A stretch of DNA of 64,000 bases from Acinetobacter sp. ANC 7912 (GCF_039862785.1 NZ_CP156795.1:1798001-1862000); one strand, 5' to 3'; counted from the stretch's first letter, positions 25,971-35,768 are shown. Numbers and translations: made by a program. The notes: a model not told the origin generated them from the letters alone.

Positions 25971-28724
25971 TTATAACTGTGAGCCAATAAAGAAATGCAG
26001 CCGGATCGGATGATTATCCTCGGAAATACCGGAAGCCACATCAATACGAATTGGACCAATCGGCGATGCCCAGCGCACACCCAAACCTACCCCATATTCA
26101 GTCGGATTGCTAAAGTCCTTGTCATAGGCATTCCCCGCATCAGCAAATACTGCTGCACGCCAACCTTCCTTAAACTGGTAGTTATATTCCAATGAGCCAA
26201 TCGCTTGCGCTTGGCCACCCACCTTATAACCATTAATTTCTGGTGACAGACTCTTATAGTCAAAGCCACGAATACTCTGATCACCACCCGTAAAGTATCT
26301 CAGGTTATACGGCACTTTAGTAAAATCTTCAGTAAAAATATAGCCTGCATCAGCACGTCCCACAAACTGATGATCGGCATTTTCACCTAATGAATAGATA
26401 AAACGCCAGCCAGCATTAGCAATCGCCATATCCGCATCAGACAGTAAAGCTTCACTACCGACTTCTAGTTTATAGGTTTGTTTAAAGCCCTTGGTCGGGT
26501 TAACCCGTTTATCACTGACTGTTCGGGAAAGCTCATAACCGAATAATAAAGATTCCTGAGTTTCCGCTGCACTCACTAGGAAAGCATCTGGAATATTATT
26601 GGCATTGACTTCGCCTTGCTGGGTTAACTGATCCAGACGATAACGTACCCCATAGGTATGCTGCCAGCTACCACGTGGATTTTTAATAAAACGGTCTGCA
26701 CCTACAACTGCAGACTCAATTAACAGACCATTGCCTCGTGCGACATCATCCCGTTCTTCACGCTCATAACCGCCAACAATACTGAAATAATCATTCAATG
26801 GATGCTTATAAGGAATATTATAGCGACCATCAATGGATTGACGGATTTCTGATAATTCCACGTTAGCATCAAAAGAATGTCCACGTTTGTTGACGATGGC
26901 ACGGCGATACTGTCCACGGACACGCATACCGGTATCCGTACCATAACCGAGACCCAGTTCAGCACTATTCAAGGTATCGGCATTCAAAGTAACCAACACC
27001 GGAATGACTTTTTCTTCACGGGCCTGAGCTTTCAAGCGCTCCTGTTCAGCTTCTTTGGCTTCCTGGGCTGTGCGTAATGCGCGTAAGTTTGCCTGATCCT
27101 GTTCCTGGCTGCCCGCAAATTGGCTTTCATCGACCACGTTTTGGGTGACTTCTTCGTTAGAAGCCACCTGCTTTTTGTCCTGTACAGCTAAGGAAGATTC
27201 AGAAATCAGCTGTTCATCCACAAGCTGCTGAATGTCTGGTGGTAATTCCAAAGGTTGTTCGATCGGATCCGGTTTAACTGCATCGACCAGGGTATAGTTA
27301 AAATATCGGGTATTGGTCAGGTTGTTGGCTAAGGAGTTTACCCGCCAGAAACGATAATCTGCACCTTCTTGCCACGGCACCAGACTTTGTAATACATCTG
27401 GATCCAATGGGAATTCTTTAGTCGGATCACTCATCCGGAAAGTTACTGCACCCAATTTATAGGCATTACCGGTTTCATAACGCAGGTTAATGTCAGCGGT
27501 GTTTTGGGGTTGTGCCACCTTGGCATCATGCAAGCGCCAGTAAGCATCGAAATAACCGTTATTGCTCGCGGCCTCGACAATACGCTCTTTAGTACGTTCA
27601 TATTTACCGTGATGAAACACATCGCCTTCTTCCAGTTCAGGCAATACCCCAATTACCTGGAACTGTGGAGTATTGGCACCGGCGCCACTAAATTCAATAT
27701 TCTGGCTCTGCACCAGTACCGGTTCATTTGGGGTGACATAGACCCGGACACGTGAATCAGACAGTTTTTCAAAGCGGAATGAGGCGTTATAGAAACCGAC
27801 TGCTTGCGCTGCCTGATTCGACAAGGTACGTAGTTGTGGCAAGGCAGACTGAAAATCACTAAAGGATTCTTGGGTAAAACTGGACAGCTTGTTTTCAATA
27901 TTGGCTTCTAAATTTTTATAAGCTTCATCGCGCGCTTCTGCTGAAAGCTGCTGACTGGTACCATTGCCATTGGTTTTGACAATGACTACATCTGCATCAA
28001 TCCGTGGCACCTTCGCTGTCATGATTCGACGTGGTGGACGGACTTTATAAAACAAGCGCTTAAAAATATTTGGCTGTGTCGCATTTTCCGGGCGTAACTG
28101 CTGGGGTGATAACTCGGGTAAGGTCGCGCCAGTTTCATTGGCTTGTACCAGAATCTGGCTATCCGACTCAATATTCTGCATCAGCTGGTCGACATTTACC
28201 GGCGCCTGATTAATTTCCAGCAGTTCCTGCTGACTGACATCATTCACTACAATTTCAGTATTTTGAGTCTGACGGTAGGCTTGTGCTTCTCGCTTGGCTT
28301 CTTCAGCAACACGGTAAATTTCATCTGCCATGGCCTGATCGACCGCCTGAATAGGCAATTCTTCTAGATCTTCAAATTCAATCGGCTTAAATGCTTCGAA
28401 TTGCTGACCAGCCTGCTCCTGCTCCCGCAGCATCTGCAGGCTGTCGACATTCACTTCTGGCTGAATCGCCTGTTCGATTTTCTCAGTCGCTTCATTTTCA
28501 GTACTTGCCAACCCCTGCTGAACGGCTTGCTGAGACAGCCCTTCGATCATTTCAGCTTGGGTAAGCGCCACCGGCGTTTCAGTCTGGGGAGTTTGTGCCA
28601 TGCTGTGCTGGGTGAACATCATGAAAAACATACTCATACATAGACGGCTTCCCGTATGCGCCGGTATGAGCATACTCATACTCTGGCTGAGCAGTGTTTC
28701 TTTAAATTTTTTCTTTGCAGGCAT
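25971..28724 (-). CDS. tamA: translocation and assembly module outer-membrane protein TamA, extended
   Basis: 917 aa against about 577 for E. coli TamA. Order: signal-like segment (to about 44), a hydrophilic Glu/Gln-rich extension (45-230), POTRA repeats (about 232-490), a charged insertion (485-572, with helix EAKEAEQERLKAQAREEK) near the end of the last POTRA, then the Omp85 barrel (573-917). The barrel carries the lid-lock motif SIRGFDYKSLSP. Acinetobacter TamA proteins may commonly be long; I cannot check. First gene of the tamA-tamB operon. Confidence 0.92.
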   Translation of the reverse strand: MPAKKKFKETLLSQSMSMLIPAHTGSRLCMSMFFMMFTQHSMAQTPQTETPVALTQAEMIEGLSQQAVQQGLASTENEATEKIEQAIQPEVNVDSLQMLREQEQAGQQFEAFKPIEFEDLEELPIQAVDQAMADEIYRVAEEAKREAQAYRQTQNTEIVVNDVSQQELLEINQAPVNVDQLMQNIESDSQILVQANETGATLPELSPQQLRPENATQPNIFKRLFYKVRPPRRIMTAKVPRIDADVVIVKTNGNGTSQQLSAEARDEAYKNLEANIENKLSSFTQESFSDFQSALPQLRTLSNQAAQAVGFYNASFRFEKLSDSRVRVYVTPNEPVLVQSQNIEFSGAGANTPQFQVIGVLPELEEGDVFHHGKYERTKERIVEAASNNGYFDAYWRLHDAKVAQPQNTADINLRYETGNAYKLGAVTFRMSDPTKEFPLDPDVLQSLVPWQEGADYRFWRVNSLANNLTNTRYFNYTLVDAVKPDPIEQPLELPPDIQQLVDEQLISESSLAVQDKKQVASNEEVTQNVVDESQFAGSQEQDQANLRALRTAQEAKEAEQERLKAQAREEKVIPVLVTLNADTLNSAELGLGYGTDTGMRVRGQYRRAIVNKRGHSFDANVELSEIRQSIDGRYNIPYKHPLNDYFSIVGGYEREERDDVARGNGLLIESAVVGADRFIKNPRGSWQHTYGVRYRLDQLTQQGEVNANNIPDAFLVSAAETQESLLFGYELSRTVSDKRVNPTKGFKQTYKLEVGSEALLSDADMAIANAGWRFIYSLGENADHQFVGRADAGYIFTEDFTKVPYNLRYFTGGDQSIRGFDYKSLSPEINGYKVGGQAQAIGSLEYNYQFKEGWRAAVFADAGNAYDKDFSNPTEYGVGLGVRWASPIGPIRIDVASGISEDNHPIRLHFFIGSQL

Positions 28725-28900
28725 AGAAAACTCTAAACAAATACATTCTTTAATTGATTATTTGACCGAAAAATATAAGCTAAGAAACTCGAATCTATAG
28801 GTTTTTGCCATTTCCATGGTCAAAAGTATCTTACATGAATTTTCAGGATGTTTACGCATCATTGACATTTCTTAATAAATTTTAATGTAGCCCATCCCAC

Positions 28901-29095
28901 ATGAACAATAATGAACCCCTACTCGGTACGCGTCGCTTTTTACCGATGTTTATGACGCAGTTCTTTGGTGCGTTAAACGATAATGTCTTTAAGCAGGCCT
29001 TATTGCTTGTCATTACCTATGGCTGGATTCAGCAAACCGCCAGTATCAGCACCCTGAACAATCTGGCCGCGTTACTGTTTATCTTACCCTACTTT
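28901..29095 (+). pseudogene. 5' part of an LplT-like MFS transporter gene, split by an IS982-like element
   Basis: Encodes the first 65 residues of a major facilitator protein: RRFLPMFMTQFFGALNDNVF is the conserved start of lysophospholipid transporter / Aas-type MFS proteins. After removal of the IS and one CTACTTT duplication, the frame continues without change at 30078 as LPYF-IFSATAGQIADKY. See 30071-31199. Confidence 0.88.
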
Positions 29096-30070
29096 ACGCC
29101 AATCTCAACTTTTTAAGTCATTGAAATAAAAAGGACATAACCTCATTTTAAATCCGTCTATGAAAATAAAATTACAGTTATGTCCACTGAAGAATTTATC
29201 ATCATTGTCTATTTAATCATAGAGGAAATTTACCCAACTATAGTCTCTGAACCATTAAGAAAACGTGGTTTTCCACCTGCTTTAACCGATATTGAAATTA
29301 TCACAATGCAAATTGTTGGTGAGTGTCTCAAAATGGATACGGATAAAAGCATATGGATGTTTTTTAAAAACAATTACTTAAGTTGGTTCCCTCATTTAGG
29401 TTCATATCCTAACTTTTGTAAGCATTGTGCAAACTTATGGCAAGTTCATCAAAAAATCACAGCCCAATTAACTGCACATTATGGTCAGGATCATATTCAT
29501 TTTATTGATGGATTTCCTATACCTGTTTGTCGTTATAGTCGAGCAAAAAGACACAAGAATTTCAAAGAACATGCAGGTTTTAGTTATTGTGCTGCACAAC
29601 AAGAGAAATACTATGGTTTTAAAGGGCATCTTGTAATTAATTTGGAGGGTATGATTACTGGCTATACTTTCGCTCCAGCAAATGTAGATGAGCGTGATGT
29701 TGCACCAGAAATCACAGAAAATATTCATGGGTTACTAGGTGCAGATAAAGGTTACTTAAGACCCAGCTTGAAAGAATACTATAAATTTCAGTATGTTGAT
29801 CTACAAACTCCTTTAAGAAAGAATATGCCGGACTCTAGATCTCAAGAATCAATGAGGTTGCTTATGAGAGCACGAAGGAAAATTGAAACGGTCATTGGTC
29901 AATTAACTGATCGCTTTAATATTCAAAAAGTAAGGGCAAGAGATTTATGGCACTTATCGCATCGTTTTATCAGAAAGATTTTGTCACATACGGTCTGCGT
30001 CGTTATGAATAAAAAATGTGGTTATTCACCGATTCAATTTGAAAAGCTTATTTAAAGTTGAGATTGGCGT
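29096..30070 (+). mobile_element. IS982-like insertion sequence (975 bp)
   Basis: Perfect 17-bp terminal repeats ACGCCAATCTCAACTTT and 7-bp target duplications CTACTTT (29089-29095, 30071-30077). One intact transposase gene whose stop overlaps the right repeat. Family placement is from the transposase style and the roughly 1-kb size; IS982 members (for example ISAba825) are known in Acinetobacter. Confidence 0.88.
29180..30055 (+). CDS. IS982-family-like transposase
   Basis: 291 aa DDE transposase. Candidate catalytic residues are Asp in HFIDGFPIPVC, Asp in LLGADKGYL and Glu in ARRKIETVIGQLTDRF. The N-terminus (STEEFIIIVYLIIEEIYP) fits IS982 proteins, as does SRAKRHKNFKEHAGF. IS5-related families are the alternative. 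The frame is intact. Confidence 0.8.
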   Translation: MSTEEFIIIVYLIIEEIYPTIVSEPLRKRGFPPALTDIEIITMQIVGECLKMDTDKSIWMFFKNNYLSWFPHLGSYPNFCKHCANLWQVHQKITAQLTAHYGQDHIHFIDGFPIPVCRYSRAKRHKNFKEHAGFSYCAAQQEKYYGFKGHLVINLEGMITGYTFAPANVDERDVAPEITENIHGLLGADKGYLRPSLKEYYKFQYVDLQTPLRKNMPDSRSQESMRLLMRARRKIETVIGQLTDRFNIQKVRARDLWHLSHRFIRKILSHTVCVVMNKKCGYSPIQFEKLI

Positions 30071-31199
30071 CTACTTTATCTTTTCCGCGACTGCCGGGCA
30101 GATTGCCGACAAATACGAACGTTCACAACTCATTCGTTATTTGAAAATTCTAGAAATTGTAGTGATGGCATTAGGAACAACCGGCTTCCTGACAGGGAAT
30201 TTATGGATTCTGATGTTTGCACTATTTCTAATGGGAACGCAGTCTACATTCTTTGGCCCAATTAAATACGCGATCTTACCAGAAATCTTAAAGCCGAATG
30301 AACTGATGTCGGGGAATGCGCTATTCCAGTCGGGGACTTCACTAGCCATTCTGTTCGGTATGATTCTAGGTGGTGCCGTGATTGCTGCATCAGCTGGAAA
30401 TTTATTATGGATCAGCCTGACCGTCCTGAGTATCGCGATCATCGGCTATTTCTCTAGTCGTTTTATTCTAAAACAAGACTCACCAGCACCCGAGCTTCAG
30501 GTGGACTGGAATTTCTTCCGTACCAGTTTTCAGACGATTAAATATGCCAAAAGCCTGCCACTGGTATTTATGATCCTGTTAGGAAATTCATGGTACTGGT
30601 TCTACGGCGCAACCTATCTAACCCAAATTCCACAGCTCACCATGCAAAACTTGCATGCATCTGAAAATGTTGCCAGCCTGCTATTGACCTTTTTCTCGAT
30701 CGGGATTGGTTTGGGTTCATATCTATGCCGTAAACTCGGTGGTAGTGAAGTGAATATTCGTATGGTGCCGATCGGTGCAGTAGGTTTAACTGTATTTGCA
30801 TTTTACCTGGCAGCCAGTATGGCAATGGTTCCAACCCGCACGGGTGAACTGCTCGGGCTTGCGGATGTGTTTCAGCAAGGCTGGAGCTATTATCACGTGA
30901 TGTTTGCCGTGACTTTGCTGGGGATCAGTGGTGGTTTTTATATCGTACCGCTGTATGCCATGATGCAGGCGCATTCTCCCCGCTCACATCGTGCGCGAGT
31001 AGTGGCAGCAAATAACATTCTGAATGCTGTTTTCATGGTATCTTCTGCTATATTCTCAATTATTATTTTAAGCGTCTTAAATTTTGATCTTAAAATACTT
31101 TTCTGTATTACGGCGGTCTTGAGCGGCATATTCACCCTGTGGCTACTGCTTCGAATTAAACCTATGCTCAACGCTACACCAGCATCATTGGAGGATTAA
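30071..31199 (+). pseudogene. 3' part of the split LplT-like MFS transporter gene
   Basis: Continues the transporter from the second helix (IFSATAGQIADKYERSQL) through about ten more membrane segments to KPMLNATPASLED. The rebuilt protein is about 438 aa. A frame reading out of the IS (from a codon at 30018) could add a foreign N-terminus but would lack helix 1. The gene ends 3 nt before coq7 with a shared GGAGG, so the disruption may be polar on coq7. Confidence 0.85.
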
Positions 31200-31202
31200 T
31201 GC

Positions 31203-31838
31203 ATGCGTCAATATTCAGGTGTCGATAAGCTCATTCATTCTTTTGACCAGGCATTGCGTAGTCTTGTTCCAGGAACCACCTCGGCACATCGAGAAAATCC
31301 TGCTGAAAAAACTGATGCCCAACTGGCGGTTTCCGAAGCCCGTCATGTGGCTGGTCTGATGCGTGTTAATCATAGCGGGGAAGTCTGTGCCCAGGCGCTG
31401 TACCATGGCCAGGCTATGACCGCAAAACTGCCAAATGTACGCCGTGAAATGGAACAGGCTGCCATTGAAGAGCAGGATCATCTGGCATGGTGTGAAGATC
31501 GCCTGAAAGAACTGGATAGCCATACTAGTCTGCTCAACCCAGTCTGGTATACCCTGTCTTTTGGTATGGGTGCCATTGCCGGTATTGCCGGTGATAAATA
31601 TAGCTTGGGTTTTGTGGCAGAAACTGAACGCCAGGTCAGCTTGCATCTGCAACATCATATCAATCAGTTACCGCCGCAAGATGAACGTTCACGTCGTATT
31701 CTGGAACAGATGAATGAAGATGAACTGCATCACCGTGACACGGCTCTGGCTGCAGGTGGTGTTGACTTACCTCTGCCGGTGAAAATCACCATGACTGCCA
31801 TTTCTAAGTTGATGACCAAAACCAGTTATTACATTTAA
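31203..31838 (+). CDS. coq7: 2-polyprenyl-3-methyl-6-methoxy-1,4-benzoquinone hydroxylase
   Basis: Di-iron hydroxylase of late ubiquinone synthesis, 211 aa, membrane-associated. The duplicated ferritin-like motifs are visible: [16 protein letters not shown] with [13 protein letters not shown], and [13 protein letters not shown] with [15 protein letters not shown] spacing ([13 protein letters not shown]). The start at 31203 follows a GGAGG site at 31190 that also lies at the end of the MFS gene; another ATG at 31199 is out of frame. Coq7 replaces UbiF in this lineage. Ends at an intrinsic terminator. Confidence 0.94.
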   Translation: MRQYSGVDKLIHSFDQALRSLVPGTTSAHRENPAEKTDAQLAVSEARHVAGLMRVNHSGEVCAQALYHGQAMTAKLPNVRREMEQAAIEEQDHLAWCEDRLKELDSHTSLLNPVWYTLSFGMGAIAGIAGDKYSLGFVAETERQVSLHLQHHINQLPPQDERSRRILEQMNEDELHHRDTALAAGGVDLPLPVKITMTAISKLMTKTSYYI

Positions 31839-31855
31839 TTGGATAACAATGTGAT

Positions 31856-31884
31856 AAAAGCCCACAAGACAGTGGGCTTTTTAT
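31856..31884 (+). terminator. coq7 terminator
   Basis: AAAGCCCAC (31857-31865) / GTGGGCTTT (31872-31880) with a 6-base loop and T run. Confidence 0.88.
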
Positions 31885-31940
31885 TTTGATAACTTTTGAA
31901 GATCAACTCTGACACATCGGATTTTTATCAATCTTATTCC

Positions 31941-32495
31941 TTACTTTAAACCACGCTCACGTTTAAATCGTGCCAGTTTGTGTTCCGCATCAAAATAGTC
32001 AAATTCAATCCGTTCCTGTTTGATTTTCAGTTCACGAATCCGGCGAGTATAAGTTTCCCGATTTTCCTTGCTCAGTTTTGGATCGAGCAAATAACCTTGA
32101 TAACGTTCCAATTCATCAAATAGCTGATCTTTGACTTTTTTCGCCTGGTAATATTGTGCAGCAACATCATGATAAGGTTTCAGTTCAGCATGCTGCGCCA
32201 CCGGACAGATTTGATAAGAACCCGAACCTTCTAAACTGGACTGAAAGATGACCTCAGGCTGGCAATATTCAAAACGACCTTTGGTATAACCAGTGTCATA
32301 GAGTGCCTGATTTGGCTGAATATTGGCTTTGGCACAGGCTTTTTCATATTCAGCAAAGCGTTTTTGGCGTCCAGCGAATGCATCTCTCTGCCCTACATCC
32401 AGCCAGTCTGCTACCTGACATTCACTGACCGACATCACAGCACAGCCACTTAATCCAACACATGCAGCAGACAATAAAACTGGCAGCAAACGCAT
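31941..32495 (-). CDS. DUF2799 lipoprotein
   Basis: 184 aa. Signal peptide MRLLPVLLSAACVGLSG and lipobox Cys (LSGC). The N-terminal half has the DUF2799 pattern (CQVADWLDVGQRDAFAGR, then YDTGYTKGRFEYCQPEV). The C-terminal half is a charged coiled coil (LSKENRETYTRRIRELKIKQ). Envelope location is clear; the function of the family is unknown. Confidence 0.82.
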   Translation of the reverse strand: MRLLPVLLSAACVGLSGCAVMSVSECQVADWLDVGQRDAFAGRQKRFAEYEKACAKANIQPNQALYDTGYTKGRFEYCQPEVIFQSSLEGSGSYQICPVAQHAELKPYHDVAAQYYQAKKVKDQLFDELERYQGYLLDPKLSKENRETYTRRIRELKIKQERIEFDYFDAEHKLARFKRERGLK

Positions 32496-32607
32496 CCACT
32501 ATCCCCAAATTCTGATTGATAATTCAATATTTAATTCAGTCAAGACTATATTGGATTTACACCAGTTCATCCATAGGAAATCGGCGGATTCATCCCTAGA
32601 CTTTTAG

Positions 32608-33042
32608 CTAGGTTTGGACTTGAGGATATTGATACTGAGGATCATATTCAAAGGCAGGATGTCGCCAAATCTCATGCATCGGGATTTTCACATCCAAAGC
32701 CAGTGGCAATTTTTTCGGATTAAATTCCATCTCGTTTAAATTACTGCCCCAAGCTATCAGATCAACATCCAGACTGATCTGATGTGAAGGACGAATACGT
32801 CCTGAATCTGATTCCATCTGTTTCAGCTGTACAATCACTTCATCTTCGGTCATGTTGGTTTTAAGCAGACAGGCAGAGTTCCAGTAATCTGCTCCAATCC
32901 CGTCACGACACGGAATGATATAGATGGGAGAAAACTGAACTTCGCCCCAAGTAGCAATACGTTGTTGTGCAGCTTGAAAATGTTGCTGAGGATGACAATT
33001 ACTCGCCAGTGCTAATGCGAATATCGTTTCGGTGGCGTTCAA
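32608..33042 (-). CDS. folK: 6-hydroxymethyl-7,8-dihydropterin pyrophosphokinase (short form)
   Basis: Transfers pyrophosphate from ATP to the pterin in folate synthesis. 144 aa, a little short for HPPK. Recognised by FALALASNCHPQQHF near the N-terminus (pterin/ATP site) and the motif SLDVDLIAWG, equivalent to LDLD-x2-L-x-YG. The first 44 nt overlap the end of folB and no later start keeps the N-terminal strand, so the overlap looks real. Divergent from the E. coli enzyme; a second, canonical folK elsewhere (often with panB) is possible. Confidence 0.75.
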   Translation of the reverse strand: MNATETIFALALASNCHPQQHFQAAQQRIATWGEVQFSPIYIIPCRDGIGADYWNSACLLKTNMTEDEVIVQLKQMESDSGRIRPSHQISLDVDLIAWGSNLNEMEFNPKKLPLALDVKIPMHEIWRHPAFEYDPQYQYPQVQT

Positions 33043-33379
33043 GACGAATCCCTACAGAATTGGCTTGCGCGATAATGGCAGGCTTACGAATTGTAATCTT
33101 AATCGATTCAATTGCTGCAAAGGTAGTAAAAAGTGCATTCAGTACCAATTTTGCCGCATGTTCAATCAATTCTGGTTGCGCCTGCTGAATGGTTTTCGCT
33201 GATATTTCACAAATTTCGGCATAATTCAGCGTATCTTCCAAGGCATCTGAATTTGAAGCTTGTTCGAGATCGGTCTGAATTTCCAGATCGAGCATTAAAG
33301 GTTGAATAATTTGACGTTCCCAGTCAAAACAGCCAATCACTGTCTCAACTTTCAAACCTTCAATGATAATTGCGTCCAT
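32999..33379 (-). CDS. folB: dihydroneopterin aldolase
   Basis: 126 aa. Converts dihydroneopterin to hydroxymethyl-dihydropterin, the substrate of the next gene. Family features: MDAIIIEGLKVETVIGCFDWER at the start (catalytic region), DTLNYAEICEI in the middle, the Glu in LIEHAAKLV, and a C-terminal strand IESIKITIRKP. It overlaps folK by 44 nt, giving coupled synthesis of consecutive enzymes. Confidence 0.92.
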   Translation of the reverse strand: MDAIIIEGLKVETVIGCFDWERQIIQPLMLDLEIQTDLEQASNSDALEDTLNYAEICEISAKTIQQAQPELIEHAAKLVLNALFTTFAAIESIKITIRKPAIIAQANSVGIRLERHRNDIRISTGE

Positions 33380-33411
33380 TTTTCACTCAGGAGTATAGCA
33401 AGTATAAATAA

Positions 33412-33511
33412 TCTCCCTAACTCTCTCTTTAATAAAGAGGGACTTATTCCCTTAGATGTTAATGATCAATAAGGAACTCCTCCCTTTTATAAAGGGAGGT
33501 TGGGAGGGATT
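33412..33511. repeat. pair of inverted REP-like hairpins
   Basis: Two related units face each other. The left reads CCCTAACTCTCTCTTTAA with its hairpin partner AAAGAGGG. The right, read on the minus strand, is CCCAACCTCCCTTTATAA with partner AAAGGGAGG. The arrangement is like a REP/BIME pair between folB and the ABC1 gene. It may also act as an mRNA 3' boundary for the ABC1 transcript. Confidence 0.6.
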
Positions 33512-33517
33512 TAAAAA

Positions 33518-34816
33518 TTAATTCTTCAACAATAGATTTGGATCTATGGTCTGAATCATCTGCAAACGCTGATCCGCATAGATATCCGTGTATGGCGCTA
33601 ACACACGCATGAAACGGTCGAAATACAGCATTTGCTTAAACAGCAAGGCAAAGTCACGCGGGAAACGGATACCATGACGCTCACCCACCGCCACCATATC
33701 CATCATGATGTCATTCAAATCGCCCGGATTTGAGCTGAGCAGTTCCTGAGGATCCGCCATGATTACGCCACTAAACAGACGCTCAAGATCCGCTGCCAGT
33801 ACTTTAGTATCGATCTCAACTGCAGTCATGCCCATTTTCAGCATGTTTTCTGCCATCGATGTGTAATTGGTATTTTGCAATGCATCCATAAAGGCAATAC
33901 ATGCTGTCCAGACTTCTGGCTTCAGTTGACCGACAATACCAAAATCGATAAAGCCAACACGCCCATCTTTCAATAACATCAGGTTACCGGCATGCAAATC
34001 GGCATGGAAACTTTCACACATCATCAGGCTACCAAACCAGGTATTCATGGCAGTGATGAGTACCTGAGATGGGTCTTTTGCCACTTTTTTAACTACCTCA
34101 AAGTCAGTCAGTGACACGCCATATAGACGTTGCATGGTCAGCACACGACGGGTTGAATACTGGTGATAAACCTTCGGCGCAGTCGCTGCTCGGTTCTGGG
34201 TAATATTCAGGTAATTGACAAAGTCATCCAGATTCTTGGCTTCCTCGATAAAATCAACTTCACGCACCATACGTGTTTTGATTTCCTCTACAATATCCGC
34301 CAAAGATGCGAATTTGACTTTAGGCACTGCTTTTTCAAGCAGCTTGGTCGCCCAGTGCAGTACATTCAGGTCGGTATAGAGAATGGTTTCTACACCCGGC
34401 TTTTGCACCTTGATTACTACATCCTCACCAGACACCAGTTTGGCGGCATGTACTTGTGCAATGGAAGCAGAAGCTAATGGTTTTTCTTCAATGGAAGCAA
34501 AGATTTCATCCAGGTTACGTCCTTCAAACTCGGATGCCAGTACCTGCTGCACATAGCTAAATGGCAGGCTTGACGTCTGATCCAGACACCCCTGAAACTC
34601 CTCAACAAATTCACGAGGAAATAAAGATGGTGTAGAGGCAATAAATTGACCGAGCTTGATATACGTCGAGCCCAAAGATTCAAAGGTTTCGCGCATCAAC
34701 TTGGCATTACTTGGTTTTTCTGTGGCATATTTAATGCCTGCACGCGCCGCGATTACAGCCGTTTCACCGACCCGCTTCACAGAACGCAAACCGTCAAGGA
34801 AGATATTATTTTTCAT
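33518..34816 (-). CDS. ABC1/AarF/UbiB-family atypical kinase-like protein
   Basis: 432 aa with the whole UbiB-like set: the KxGQ motif in STYIKLGQFIAS, the Ala-rich loop PLASASIAQVHAA, the Lys in VVIKVQKPG, the Glu in REVDFIEEAKN, FHADLHAGNLML as catalytic loop and GFIDFGIVGQL as DFG-equivalent. No clear C-terminal membrane helices, unlike UbiB itself, so it is a paralog of the ADCK type rather than the ubiquinone-operon UbiB. Lipid or quinone homeostasis is likely; the substrate is unknown. Confidence 0.85.
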   Translation of the reverse strand: MKNNIFLDGLRSVKRVGETAVIAARAGIKYATEKPSNAKLMRETFESLGSTYIKLGQFIASTPSLFPREFVEEFQGCLDQTSSLPFSYVQQVLASEFEGRNLDEIFASIEEKPLASASIAQVHAAKLVSGEDVVIKVQKPGVETILYTDLNVLHWATKLLEKAVPKVKFASLADIVEEIKTRMVREVDFIEEAKNLDDFVNYLNITQNRAATAPKVYHQYSTRRVLTMQRLYGVSLTDFEVVKKVAKDPSQVLITAMNTWFGSLMMCESFHADLHAGNLMLLKDGRVGFIDFGIVGQLKPEVWTACIAFMDALQNTNYTSMAENMLKMGMTAVEIDTKVLAADLERLFSGVIMADPQELLSSNPGDLNDIMMDMVAVGERHGIRFPRDFALLFKQMLYFDRFMRVLAPYTDIYADQRLQMIQTIDPNLLLKN

Positions 34817-34873
34817 AATGTCTAGGTAATTTCAAATTTTCTCGAGTGTAGCAAATATTCGGGCTTAACAGGA

Positions 34874-35647
34874 TTATCTTGCCCGACAAATTGGACAATT
34901 CGCATCTTTTTCAAATTTGAGAATGCGTTGCTGCATGGTGCTGCCATCCCATAATAACAGCTTCTGGCGCAGCGGCATCTGACCTAAACCTAAATATAAC
35001 AAAGCGTGGTGCGCTTGCAGACTAGCCATCACATTTGGCGTGGTTGCCAATACTCCGGAATCAGCACAGCGCATGGCTGTATCGGTTTGGTCTTCCTTCG
35101 GGAACAGGCAGTTATAACAGGCTGAATCGCCTTCAGACATAAATAGCTGCCCTTGCAAACCGATCGCAGAAGCACTGATTAACGGCACATCAAACTGACG
35201 GCAGGTTTGATTAACCAAATAACGGGTCTCAAACTGATCACAACCATCCAGTACCAAATCCTGATGTTGAATCAATACTTGAGCATTAGCTTGGGAAATC
35301 GCCTGGTTATGATATTCCACCTGGATATGTGGATTGATCTGTTGTAAACGCTTGGCCAAGGTTTCTGCTTTATAAAAGCCGATATCTTGCGGGGTAAACG
35401 CCAGCTGACGCTGCAGATTACTGATCTCGATAGTATCCGGGTCAATCAGGGTAATTTTTCCTACTCCGGCTCGGGCTAATAATTCTGCTAGAGCACAACC
35501 AATCCCTCCACAGCCCACAACCAGGACATTGGAATATTTCAGCTTTTCCTGAGCGTCAATATCCCAACCATCTAAAAGGATTTGCCGTGCATATACATGC
35601 ATTTCTGCATCGTTCAGTTCATATTCAGCGTTTGAAGCGTCTACCAC
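34874..35647 (-). CDS. moeB: MoeB/ThiF-type adenylyltransferase
   Basis: 257 aa E1-like enzyme that adenylates the C-terminal Gly of a sulfur-carrier protein (MoaD or ThiS). Motifs: VLVVGCGGIGCALAELLARAG (nucleotide loop), LIDPDTIEISNLQRQLAF, DLVLDGCDQFETRYLVN, and the zinc Cys pairs CYNC and CPIC at the end. Context gives no moa or thi neighbours, so MoeB against ThiF cannot be settled; the symbol is by similarity. Confidence 0.85.
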   Translation of the reverse strand: MVDASNAEYELNDAEMHVYARQILLDGWDIDAQEKLKYSNVLVVGCGGIGCALAELLARAGVGKITLIDPDTIEISNLQRQLAFTPQDIGFYKAETLAKRLQQINPHIQVEYHNQAISQANAQVLIQHQDLVLDGCDQFETRYLVNQTCRQFDVPLISASAIGLQGQLFMSEGDSACYNCLFPKEDQTDTAMRCADSGVLATTPNVMASLQAHHALLYLGLGQMPLRQKLLLWDGSTMQQRILKFEKDANCPICRAR

Positions 35648-35768
35648 AATACCGTCCGTGTTTATTTATAGATGGATAACGACAATTATTATCCAGTCCA
35701 TAAATTAAAATAAGTAATTTTTTAATCAGCTAAGTATTTGTTGAGTACTTAGAATCAAGTTGCAAGAT

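Noticed and set aside
30018..30077. Alternative start for the MFS gene inside the IS982-like element
   Set aside because: Would give an MFS protein without its first helix; more likely an incidental open frame across the junction.
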